Below are positions 50,254 through 58,658 of a stretch of DNA of 64,000 nt, piece by piece. The stretch is taken from NCBI RefSeq assembly GCF_039545035.1, contig NZ_BAABRO010000007.1, positions 248,001-312,000 on the forward strand, in the 5' to 3' direction. The first letter of the stretch is position 1. Each line of letters begins with the position of its first letter. A program made the position numbers and the translations under genes. A model generated the notes under the pieces. That model worked only from the letters and a program-made list of their open reading frames with translations, made no database searches and was not told where the DNA came from. Origin of the DNA: Novipirellula caenicola. GTDB lineage: Bacteria > Planctomycetota > Planctomycetia > Pirellulales > Pirellulaceae.

Positions 50254-53223
50254 ATGAAAACGTTGCGTTTTGTTGTTGCTTGCTTGTTCGTAATAGATAC
50301 GGTCACCGTGATCGCTGAACAACCATTGGCGGTCACGTTTCGTGACACCGTCACGCCGCTGCTGCAGTCGCACTGTGCCGATTGTCATAACGACGTGACT
50401 CGCGAAGGCGACTTGGATCTAAGCGTTGACCAGGACGTGGCATCGGTCGTCAAGAATTTTCGCCGCTGGATGGTCGTGCTCGAGCGACTCGAGGCGGGCG
50501 ACATGCCTCCCGAGGATGCGGACGAGCAGCCGACACAGCAGCAGCGGGAATCGGTAGTCCGCTGGATCAAAGCGGTCCGCGACGCCGAAGCCGAACGCAC
50601 CGCTGGGGATCCCGGCGTCGTGTTGGCCCGTCGGCTGAGCAATGCCGAGTACAACTACACGATTCGTGATTTGACGGGCGTGGATATCCAACCGGCCAAC
50701 GCGTTTCCGATTGATCCGGCCAACGAAGCGGGATTCGACAACTCGGGGGAATCGCTGACGATGTCCCCTGCCCTGTTGAAAAAATACCTCGCGGCCGCTC
50801 GGTTCGTGTCAGAGCATTTGGCGTTAACACCGACGGGATTCGAATTCGCGCCCCATCCAGTGATCACCCCTACCGATCGCGACAAGTTTTGTGTCAATCG
50901 AATCATCGATTTCTACAAGCGGCAACGGACGGATTACGACGCCTACTTCGTACTGCTTTGGCAGTTTCGAAATCGAGACGCGCTGGGACGCTCGGGCGTA
51001 ACGCTGGCGGAGCTGGCTCGCCAGCAAGGTTTGAGTGCTCGCTATGCCGAGACGTTGTGGACCATGTTGACGGGCGACGCGGAATCGGTGGGCGTGATCG
51101 CCGCGCTACAAGCGATGTGGCGTGAGTTGCCAGCCGGAGCGACGGAGCAACATCAGGCCGATGCGATGACGCAGTGCAAGCAGATGGCTGAGTTTGTCAC
51201 GACGCTACGCGAAAGCTTGGTTCCCGATGTACCAAACTTGACCTCACCCGAAATGAACAATGGCTCGCAACCATTGGTGCTGTGGAAGAACCGGCAATTT
51301 GTAGAGAATCGTCGACGTTACTCGGGCACGCCATTGCCCGAAGGGGATCTCCGTTTGCCCGAGGGATCGTCCGCCGCCAAGGCAATGACGGTATCGGAGG
51401 ATGCGGAACAGGAACTCATGCACGAATCGCTTGAGCGGTTCTGCAGCATTTTTCCCGACGCCTTTTACATCTCCGAACGTGCTCGAGTGTACCTGGATGC
51501 GAAATCGGAAAAGAAGTTGACGGGACGATTTCTGAGCGCGGGATTCCATAGCCAAATGGGATACTTTCGCGATGATGCCCCGCTTTATGATTTGATGCTC
51601 GATGAATCGCAGCAGCGGCAGATCGATCGATTGTGGACCGAGCTTGATTTCGTCACCTCCGCACCGATGCGGCAATACAGTGGATTCATTTGGTTTGATC
51701 GCACAGATTCGAAGTTCATGCGAGACCGTGAATTCGACCGTTATCGTGCCGAGGACAAAGATGCGACATCCGCTGAAAAAGTCCAAGGACTGGCAGAGGT
51801 TTACATTGCCAAAGCCCGCCGATTGGGATCGAGCGAGCGGGCATTGACGGCGATTCGCCGCTACTTTGACGATATGTCCGCGACATTCCGGCGACTGGAG
51901 CAGCTGCAAATTCAGTCCGAACCGGTCCACGTTCAGGCGTTAGTCGAATTCACCGAGCGTGCCTTTCGCCGCCCGCTGTCGAGTCAAGAACGTGACGACG
52001 TGGTCGCGTTTTATGAAACGCTGCGTGACGTCGATGGGCTGAGTCACGAAGATGCGATCCGCGACAGCGTGATTCGCGTGTTGATGTCACCTCACTTTTG
52101 TTATCGCGTCGATCTGCCCGGTGACGGCGGTGGCGAAACGATTGCGTCGCAGCGAACGCCGGGCGTGCAGCCGCTCGCTGATGTGGCGCTGGCGAACCGG
52201 CTGAGCTATTTTTTATGGTCCAGCATGCCCGATTCGGCGTTGATGGAACTTGCCACATCGGGGCGTTTGCACGATCCCGGCGTGCTGGTCGAACAAGTTC
52301 GCCGCATGCTGCGGGACGAACGGGGGCATGGATTGGCGACGGAGTTTACAGGCAACTGGCTCGATTTCCGGCGGTTCGAACAGCACAACGGAGTCGATCG
52401 CGGCCGTTTCCCTCAGTTCACTGACGAGCTGCGGCAAGCCATGTACGAGGAACCCATTCGCTTCTTCTTGGACTTGATCGCTCGCGACGCCTCGGTGCTT
52501 GAGTGTTTGTATGCGGACTACACGTTTGTGAATCACGAGTTGGCGAGCCATTATGGCGTGCCCGCCGAACCGATTGCGGATTCCATTGAAGGTTGGAGCA
52601 AACTCGAACAGGCAAGTCGCTGGGGACGAGGCGGAATGTTGCCGATGGCTGTCTTTTTGACGTACAACTCGCCGGGACTGCGTACCAGTCCGGTCAAACG
52701 CGGCAATTGGGTGGTCAAACGGATGCTCGGCGAGAATGTACCCGCGCCGCCGGCGACCGTTCCCGAATTGCCCGAGGACGAATCGAAACTCGGTGATCTG
52801 ACACTTCGCGAGGCCTTGGCGCGTCATCGTGCCGATTCCAGTTGTGCTGGCTGTCACGAGCGAATCGACTCGTTTGGTTTAGCGTTCGAAGGCTATGGAC
52901 CGGTGGGCGAATCACGCGATGCCGATCTCGGCGGCCGCGCCGTGGATGACACCGCGGTGTTTCCGGACAAGAGCGAAGGCAGCGGACTGGCGGGGCTGCT
53001 GCAATACATTCGCAACCAACGACAAGACGACTTTGTTGACAATTTGTGCCGCAATCTGTTGGCGTATGGACTTGGGCGAACACTGCAGCTTTCCGACGAG
53101 GCAACGATTGCTCAAATGCGGTCAACGCTGGCGGAACAGGATTACCGTTTCAGCAGCATGATCGAAGTGGTTGTGACGAGCCCGGCGTTTCTAAATAAAC
53201 GAACCCAATTGGAACTCGAGTGA
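50254..53223 (+). CDS. DUF1592-type planctomycete cytochrome (PSC1, DUF1587, DUF1595, DUF1592, DUF1588, DUF1585)
   Basis: 989 residues with a signal peptide (MKTLRFVVACLFVIDTVTV). Domains in order: a PSC1-type cytochrome with CADCHNDV and DMPPEDADEQ (about 30-105), DUF1587 (about 125-190, RLSNAEYNYTIRDLTGVD), an unannotated middle, DUF1595 (about 560-625), DUF1592 (about 645-775, RLSYFLWSSMPDSALM), DUF1588 (about 790-900, with SPVKRGNWVVKRMLGENV and a second CAGCH) and DUF1585 (about 910-985). Two c-type haem sites are visible. The TGATG overlap with the DUF1552 gene shows translational coupling. Function in the family is unproven. Confidence 0.95.
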   Translation: MKTLRFVVACLFVIDTVTVIAEQPLAVTFRDTVTPLLQSHCADCHNDVTREGDLDLSVDQDVASVVKNFRRWMVVLERLEAGDMPPEDADEQPTQQQRESVVRWIKAVRDAEAERTAGDPGVVLARRLSNAEYNYTIRDLTGVDIQPANAFPIDPANEAGFDNSGESLTMSPALLKKYLAAARFVSEHLALTPTGFEFAPHPVITPTDRDKFCVNRIIDFYKRQRTDYDAYFVLLWQFRNRDALGRSGVTLAELARQQGLSARYAETLWTMLTGDAESVGVIAALQAMWRELPAGATEQHQADAMTQCKQMAEFVTTLRESLVPDVPNLTSPEMNNGSQPLVLWKNRQFVENRRRYSGTPLPEGDLRLPEGSSAAKAMTVSEDAEQELMHESLERFCSIFPDAFYISERARVYLDAKSEKKLTGRFLSAGFHSQMGYFRDDAPLYDLMLDESQQRQIDRLWTELDFVTSAPMRQYSGFIWFDRTDSKFMRDREFDRYRAEDKDATSAEKVQGLAEVYIAKARRLGSSERALTAIRRYFDDMSATFRRLEQLQIQSEPVHVQALVEFTERAFRRPLSSQERDDVVAFYETLRDVDGLSHEDAIRDSVIRVLMSPHFCYRVDLPGDGGGETIASQRTPGVQPLADVALANRLSYFLWSSMPDSALMELATSGRLHDPGVLVEQVRRMLRDERGHGLATEFTGNWLDFRRFEQHNGVDRGRFPQFTDELRQAMYEEPIRFFLDLIARDASVLECLYADYTFVNHELASHYGVPAEPIADSIEGWSKLEQASRWGRGGMLPMAVFLTYNSPGLRTSPVKRGNWVVKRMLGENVPAPPATVPELPEDESKLGDLTLREALARHRADSSCAGCHERIDSFGLAFEGYGPVGESRDADLGGRAVDDTAVFPDKSEGSGLAGLLQYIRNQRQDDFVDNLCRNLLAYGLGRTLQLSDEATIAQMRSTLAEQDYRFSSMIEVVVTSPAFLNKRTQLELE

Positions 53224-54605
53224 TGAAGACTAGCATGGATCGATCTCAACAAAAAACACCTGCCGCGGCCTCTTCGTCTGCGGCTTCCCATCGGTTGTCT
53301 CGCCGCACGCTGCTGCGAGGAACCGGTGTCGCGATGGCGCTGCCGTGGTTGGAATCGATTCCGGTTTGGGGAAGCGAAACCGTGGCCGGCAACGATCCCA
53401 CCGATTCCCCCAAACGTTTTGCAGCCGTCTTTATGGGGTGCGGGATCAACAGCAACCATTGGTGGGCCAAGGGAAGTGGCGACCAGATGGAATTGGGCAA
53501 AAGTTTGCAGCCGATGGAACCACTGAAACACAAGATGAATTTTATCACCGGGCTGTTCAACGAAAATGCAACGGGCGTTGGCATTCACCCAGGGCAAACC
53601 GGGAACATCTTGTCAGGGGCACCCCTGCAAAAGGGATCCGAGCTGCGTGGCGACATCAGCATGGATCAAAAGCTGGCGAACCATTTTCAAGAGCAGACGG
53701 CGGTCCCCAGTATGGTTTTGGGCTGTGAGCAACCGGTGACCGGTTATCACGAAACCAATTTTTCGATGGCCTACAGTTCGCACATTTCTTGGCAAAACTC
53801 GACGTCCCCGGTGCCGATGGAGGTCTATCCGTCGCTCGCCTTTGACGCGTTGTTTGACAATCACGGCAGCCGTCGCAACGAGAGCATCCTGGACCGTGTT
53901 CGCGAAGACGCCGTGTCGCTGAGTCACCGCGTCAGCTCGGCGGACAAAGCCAAGCTCGAAGAGTACTTGAGCAGCGTTCGTGAAGTCGAAAAGCGAGCCG
54001 CGTCGATGCGAGCAGCTCGCGACAAGGCCGCATCGCGGGCCAAGGATCATGGCAAAACGATCGCGATGATGAAACGGCCCGACGATGGATTGCCCGAAGA
54101 CATTCGCGAACACATGCGGTTGATGTGCGACATCGTCGCGCTCGGTTTCCAGACCGACAAATCTCGCGTCGCCACGCTGTTATTAAACCGTGACCTGTCA
54201 GGATTGTTTTATCCGTTTCTGGATGTGCAAAGCACGCATCACTCGGCATCTCACCGCGACAAGTCGGACGAGTATGAACGGATCTCGCGGTACTACTGCA
54301 GCCAATACGCTTACTTGGCCAGCAAGTTGGATGCGATGCCCGAGGGGGACGGCACGGTGCTGGACCATTCATGTTTGCTGTTCATTTCGAGCATGTGGTC
54401 GGGCAACGCCCACGATTCCAACAAGGTGCCGGTGTTGTTGACTGGCGGTTTATCGGGCCGACTGAAAACCGGCCGCGTGCTCGATTACCTAGACAAAGGG
54501 GATGAGCAGCGAAAGCTGTGCAGCATGTACCTTTCGATCATGGATCGCATGGACGTCAAGCTGGATCACTTTGGTGACGCGGAAAAACGGCTCGCCGATC
54601 TGTAA
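53223..54605 (+). CDS. DUF1552 family secreted protein
   Basis: 460 residues starting at the ATG overlapping the preceding TGA (TGATG at 53221-53225). A twin-Arg-like signal SRRTLLRGTGVAMALPWLE is at about 27-45. The mature part begins KRFAAVFMGCGINSNHWW, then HPGQTGNILSGAPLQKG, SMDQKLANHFQEQTAVPSM and LDVQSTHHSASHRDKSDEY, all DUF1552 blocks. No reaction is known. The product is expected in the periplasm, along with its DUF1592 partner. Confidence 0.95.
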   Translation: MKTSMDRSQQKTPAAASSSAASHRLSRRTLLRGTGVAMALPWLESIPVWGSETVAGNDPTDSPKRFAAVFMGCGINSNHWWAKGSGDQMELGKSLQPMEPLKHKMNFITGLFNENATGVGIHPGQTGNILSGAPLQKGSELRGDISMDQKLANHFQEQTAVPSMVLGCEQPVTGYHETNFSMAYSSHISWQNSTSPVPMEVYPSLAFDALFDNHGSRRNESILDRVREDAVSLSHRVSSADKAKLEEYLSSVREVEKRAASMRAARDKAASRAKDHGKTIAMMKRPDDGLPEDIREHMRLMCDIVALGFQTDKSRVATLLLNRDLSGLFYPFLDVQSTHHSASHRDKSDEYERISRYYCSQYAYLASKLDAMPEGDGTVLDHSCLLFISSMWSGNAHDSNKVPVLLTGGLSGRLKTGRVLDYLDKGDEQRKLCSMYLSIMDRMDVKLDHFGDAEKRLADL

Positions 54606-54613
54606 TCCGAATC

Positions 54614-54715
54614 GTAGTGGACGAGGCAACGAGTCCCTCAAGAATCGTAGTGGACGAGGCAACAAGTCCCTCACCGAAGACTCAATCCCACGGGACTCGT
54701 TGCCTCGTCCACTAC
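54614..54715. repeat. Dispersed repeat family C, three copies
   Basis: Units at 54614-54637 and 54647-54670 (direct, GTAGTGGACGAGGCAAC) and an inverted copy at 54692-54715. The inverted pair can form a 24-bp stem. It is placed just after the DUF1552 stop, between convergent genes, which would suit a terminator or a transcript-end role. Confidence 0.9.
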
Positions 54716-54816
54716 AAAGAAAACACTTCCCGCGTGATTTGTAACATAACTGGAATCACGACGTTATTTCCGAACAGTATCTTACCGTCGCCAATCCAGC
54801 GATCACCGCAAAATCG

Positions 54817-55563
54817 CTAGTGATGTCCGTGGTCGTGTTCGAACAGCGATTTGACGCGTGCGATGACTTTCGGTTCGCCATCGGTTCGGTACGCTCCCTC
54901 GCCGCCTTGTTTTCGGCCACAGGTGTATTTCAGCCACACGTTGGCGTGACCGAACAAGCCGCTGTAATCCATTCCCCAAGTGCCTTCGCCGTAGCCATGG
55001 TCGGCATTGGTTTTACGATCGCGGCCTCGGTGCAATAGACCTGGATGCAGATCGGGGACCTTTGAAAATGCGGCTCCACCGCCGACGAACCACGCACTGT
55101 ACTTTTTGTTGGGGCTGCACTTGGCCCACGGGGCGACGCAATGAGGATTGCCCGCTCGAGCACAATCGTCCATCCGATAACGCTTCGGGGGACAATCGCC
55201 GCGATTGATGTCGCCCGGTTGATCGTGTTTGGGTTTGCGAGGATGGCCGGGATCAAGGCAAATGCCGTGGTGCGAAGTGTGGAACTCTTCGTGGCCGTGC
55301 TCGGCAGGATGCTCTGACGCATGCTCGTGCACGTCGGCATGATCCTGCACGATCTCGTAATCGTTGATTTCGCCGTGAGGCATTTCGTCGTCAGACCCCT
55401 CGTAATAAGGCATCTCGTTGTCGACGATCTCACTTCCCTGGTAATACAACGCGTCGTCGTAGTAGCGGGGAGATTGGGCAACGCTGCCCGAAGCGGTCGC
55501 CAGACTCATCGCGACGCCAAGTGACACCGTAGCGATCGATCGAAGTCGATTCGAGATATTCAT
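54817..55563 (-). CDS. Secreted His-rich protein of unknown function
   Basis: 248 residues from the ATG at 55563 (MNISNRLRSIATVSLGVAMS), giving a signal peptide; the frame reaches 55614. The mature N-terminus is acidic (EIVDNEMPYYEGSDDEMPHG) and runs into a His/Glu-rich stretch (HADVHEHASEHPAEHGHEEF), then a Cys-bearing domain with CLDPGHPRKPKHDQP, CPPKRYRMDDCARAG and WAKCSPNKKYSAWF. The C-terminus ends in EHDHGHH. At least seven Cys residues and the His runs suggest metal binding or disulphide stabilisation. No family recognised. Confidence 0.65.
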   Translation of the reverse strand: MNISNRLRSIATVSLGVAMSLATASGSVAQSPRYYDDALYYQGSEIVDNEMPYYEGSDDEMPHGEINDYEIVQDHADVHEHASEHPAEHGHEEFHTSHHGICLDPGHPRKPKHDQPGDINRGDCPPKRYRMDDCARAGNPHCVAPWAKCSPNKKYSAWFVGGGAAFSKVPDLHPGLLHRGRDRKTNADHGYGEGTWGMDYSGLFGHANVWLKYTCGRKQGGEGAYRTDGEPKVIARVKSLFEHDHGHH

Positions 55564-55687
55564 CGTCCATCCGTTTGGCAAGAAAACAAAACGCCTTGCC
55601 AAAAGGATCGGCACAATCGCACCACCTTGACGCGGGGAATCGAATCATCCATCACAGCTAGAACAACCGGCAAGGTTTATCGCGGTG

Positions 55688-58351
55688 CTAGCTAGCAAAC
55701 GGGTTGCGATTGAATTTCTGGAATGGCAGCCGCACGCCACCGACAACGTATTGATCGACGCGGATCGAGGCGTTGGGATCAAATCCCTGTTGCCCGGCAA
55801 AGGTGACCACGTCGTCTTGATCGACCCCGTCACCGCTGACACCAAATCCGCCAACGAGCGTCGTTTGCGAGTTGCCGATGTAAAGCGGAGTGCTGCCGGG
55901 GAAGAAAACGACCCCGTTTTGGTTTGCTAGCGGTTGCACTTCATCGGTGCCAGCCACGACGACGGCGTCACCTGGGTCGCGGAAGTTGCGGCTTGGGTTG
56001 AAGGCATCAAACGCCAAGAAGCTATTGGTGGTTGCACTGCCATAGACGTCAAAGTCCAGCGGTTGGTCGTTGACGATGTTCTCTGCGGTGACCGGATTGA
56101 TTCCCGCGGTTCGCAGAATACTGTGCGGTGCAATTTGCTGGCATGGTCCTGGTTTCTGGTCACATAGATCTGCGGCCGAGTCGTTTTGCAAACCGCCACC
56201 CAGTGACGGGTCGACGTTGGAACCGGTTGGATAGCGAGGTTCGACAATGAAACGGAAGGTGCGGTTGGTCAGTGCGGTGCCCAGCGGCACGGTGTCACCC
56301 GAAGGGTTTTCCAGGGACTGGGTAATCGGTCCAAACACGTCGTCGCCGTTGAAGTCGATGCGGTCGACCGCTTGCAGTGCGTCGGCGTCGGCATAGTAGG
56401 CGGTGTTGCGAGCCTTGGCGATCGAGACATCAATCGAAAAGACGGTCGCGTCGGGCATTCGGTACAGCCCCAACAGTTCGCCGTTGGTATCCGCGACGGC
56501 TAGTACCATGCGTGTTTTCGCACCAGGACGGAAGTTATTGTCGATGTCCAATCGAATCGCCGCCCGCGTGCGGTCCGCTTCGTTCACGCCAGTGAGGATA
56601 ATCTGCTCGACTCGTTCGGCGGTCAATTCGGTATCGACGGCCGAATCATGCGGTGCCACCAACCAGCCTTCGGGGACCGATTGTCCGGCGAGCGATGTGT
56701 CGCCGTCTCCGTTGACGACTTTGTTTTCACCCGAATCGCTGCCTCGACCGAGCGAACGTCCGACTTGGATCAGACGATCGATACCCGGTTGGCGAAATGA
56801 TTGATCGGGGTGCGGTCCATAGATTTCCAGCGTGATGCCGACGAGGTCAATTCGACCCGTAGGCAAGAAGAAATCGGGAAGCGATGGCAAGGCGTTATTG
56901 AATTCGCTCAAGTCACGAACGAATGCCGAAGGGCCCACCAATCCTGTGCCGGCGGCGGCAACCAATGCCGTGAACTCGGCTTCGAGCACCTTCGATGCAT
57001 TGGTGCGTTCTTTCTCGGTTTGAGCCGAGCCACCTCGCTCGCTGGCGTGCTGGAACCCTTGTTCGTGTGTGGCAAAGCCGTCTTCGCCGGGAAAGAAGAC
57101 GCCGATTCCGCCAACCAAGTTGAACGATTCGCTCAGCGGGACGTTGGGCGTCGAGCCGTCGGGGTTGGTGACTACTTTGTAGAGCGGAATCCCGCCGGGC
57201 AACGTTGCGACGCCTCGTGATTGGCTGTCCAGAAACGTTTCGGTTGCGACGCCGTAGGACTCGGGCCATGTTTGAAAGAATTCGTCGGCGTTTCGCGGGA
57301 CGTACGCAGGATCGGCGTTGAATCGCGAACCCAGGGCAAAGTCGTCGCCTGCGATGGTGATTTCGGTTTGGTCGTCCTTCGTTTCGACCGTCGACTGGGT
57401 GATCCCGTCAGCACCGGCATGCAGCTGGCTGTCGCGGCTTTGATGTTCGATCGCGAACAAGTCGACTTGCGGGGTAAAGTTCACCTCGGGTGGAAAGTGT
57501 CCGCCAACCCCGATCGGTGCGACAAACCCGGGGCCACGATAGGCGGGATCGTCATTGATCGGCGACGATTCGACCTCGCGCTGAGTGACCGTCGATTGGC
57601 TGATGAAGCGAACGGTGCGGCTGGTCAGCGGAGCGGCGTTGCTGCTAAAGAATGCTGCGGTGCGAGCTTTGGCAACGGCGCCATCGATTGCGAACGCCAG
57701 TTGTTCGGGATCGTTCATCAAATCGGCATTAACGCCGTCTTCGACTCGGACGCCGAGGATTCGACCATTGCGATCGACCACCGCAATGATCGCATCGTTG
57801 CTGCTGGTGGCCATCGAAGCACGCTGCAGCAGCGTTTGGACATCACTTGCTTCGAGCAGGTTTTGGTCACCGAGACTTTCGGCGGCATTGAGCGATGCGA
57901 AGAATTCGTCACTCGCGGCTTGGAATACCCCATCGCTATCGACCTGGCTGGCTTTAGCGATATTCGCGAAGTCGGCCGTCGGCAACTCGGCGAGCGCAGT
58001 CGCTTCACCGATGCCCATGCGATTGAGATGATTGATCACGACAAGCGCGTCGAGCGCGCTAACGTGACCATTGTTATCGACGTCGACCATCGATTGCGAT
58101 GTCGCGACCGCTTCGGTTTCTGCGACGCCAGTTTGCTCGCTCGCCTCGTTGTCGCCCGCGAATCGCTGCAGATAGTTGACCACCACCAAGGCATCGAGGG
58201 TGGACACATGCCCATCAAGATTCACATCGGCTGGCAATTGGTCGTTGTGTAGCCCCAGCACATCGCCGCCGGCCATCAGGTGCCGCGACTCGAGTCGCTC
58301 GGCCAACAGACGCCGTTTGGATTGGCGGCGACCAAGGGATGAAACTGTCAT
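55688..58351 (-). CDS. Secreted double-GlcG/HbpS-domain protein with dockerin repeats
   Basis: 887 residues from the ATG at 58351 (MTVSSLGRRQSKRRLLAER), whose ERLESRHLMAG segment is the planctomycete-type secretion signature. Two dockerin-like repeats follow: DVNLDGHVSTLDALVVVNYL (about 45) and DVDNNGHVSALDALVVINHL (about 90). Two GlcG/HbpS-type (DUF336) domains are recognised, with DAIIAVVDRNGRILGVRVED (about 205) and RMVLAVADTNGELLGLYRMP (about 615), each followed by the AIDGAVAKARTAAFF or SIDVSIAKARNTAYY helix. Such domains bind haem or small ligands in HbpS. The large middle contains repeated AxxGxF-like motifs with no known domain. Extracellular by prediction. Confidence 0.82.
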   Translation of the reverse strand: MTVSSLGRRQSKRRLLAERLESRHLMAGGDVLGLHNDQLPADVNLDGHVSTLDALVVVNYLQRFAGDNEASEQTGVAETEAVATSQSMVDVDNNGHVSALDALVVINHLNRMGIGEATALAELPTADFANIAKASQVDSDGVFQAASDEFFASLNAAESLGDQNLLEASDVQTLLQRASMATSSNDAIIAVVDRNGRILGVRVEDGVNADLMNDPEQLAFAIDGAVAKARTAAFFSSNAAPLTSRTVRFISQSTVTQREVESSPINDDPAYRGPGFVAPIGVGGHFPPEVNFTPQVDLFAIEHQSRDSQLHAGADGITQSTVETKDDQTEITIAGDDFALGSRFNADPAYVPRNADEFFQTWPESYGVATETFLDSQSRGVATLPGGIPLYKVVTNPDGSTPNVPLSESFNLVGGIGVFFPGEDGFATHEQGFQHASERGGSAQTEKERTNASKVLEAEFTALVAAAGTGLVGPSAFVRDLSEFNNALPSLPDFFLPTGRIDLVGITLEIYGPHPDQSFRQPGIDRLIQVGRSLGRGSDSGENKVVNGDGDTSLAGQSVPEGWLVAPHDSAVDTELTAERVEQIILTGVNEADRTRAAIRLDIDNNFRPGAKTRMVLAVADTNGELLGLYRMPDATVFSIDVSIAKARNTAYYADADALQAVDRIDFNGDDVFGPITQSLENPSGDTVPLGTALTNRTFRFIVEPRYPTGSNVDPSLGGGLQNDSAADLCDQKPGPCQQIAPHSILRTAGINPVTAENIVNDQPLDFDVYGSATTNSFLAFDAFNPSRNFRDPGDAVVVAGTDEVQPLANQNGVVFFPGSTPLYIGNSQTTLVGGFGVSGDGVDQDDVVTFAGQQGFDPNASIRVDQYVVGGVRLPFQKFNRNPFAS

Positions 58352-58658
58352 ACGATTCACGATTACTCGCCGCAAAAAACGGGGGAAAGCGAACAGGATG
58401 GATGAGGGCACGTGCGAAGGGCTATCAAATGCTGCCTCCCCCCTCATCTTACTTCGGATGGCAGGCGAAACGAGGCAGATTGCGATTTTGCTTTCCCTGA
58501 CAACCCGAATAATCCGCACGATTTCACCAAACGGCACAAAGCGAACCCCCACTTTCGGCCGATAACTTTAGCGAGCGAGTTGGGTGAAGGGGGCAGACAC
58601 AACCTGGTAGCACCCTCCGAAAATCATTGCTGAGGCGAGTGAAGACGACTGAACAAAC
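58352..58658. other. Intergenic region between divergent genes
   Basis: About 310 bases between the GlcG/HbpS-type gene and the beta-barrel gene. No repeat or gene is recognised. It must hold the promoters for the divergent pair. Confidence 0.45.

Noticed and set aside
57221-58252. 343-codon plus-strand frame opposite the GlcG/dockerin gene
   Set aside because: Antisense shadow; the minus-strand gene has clear domains.
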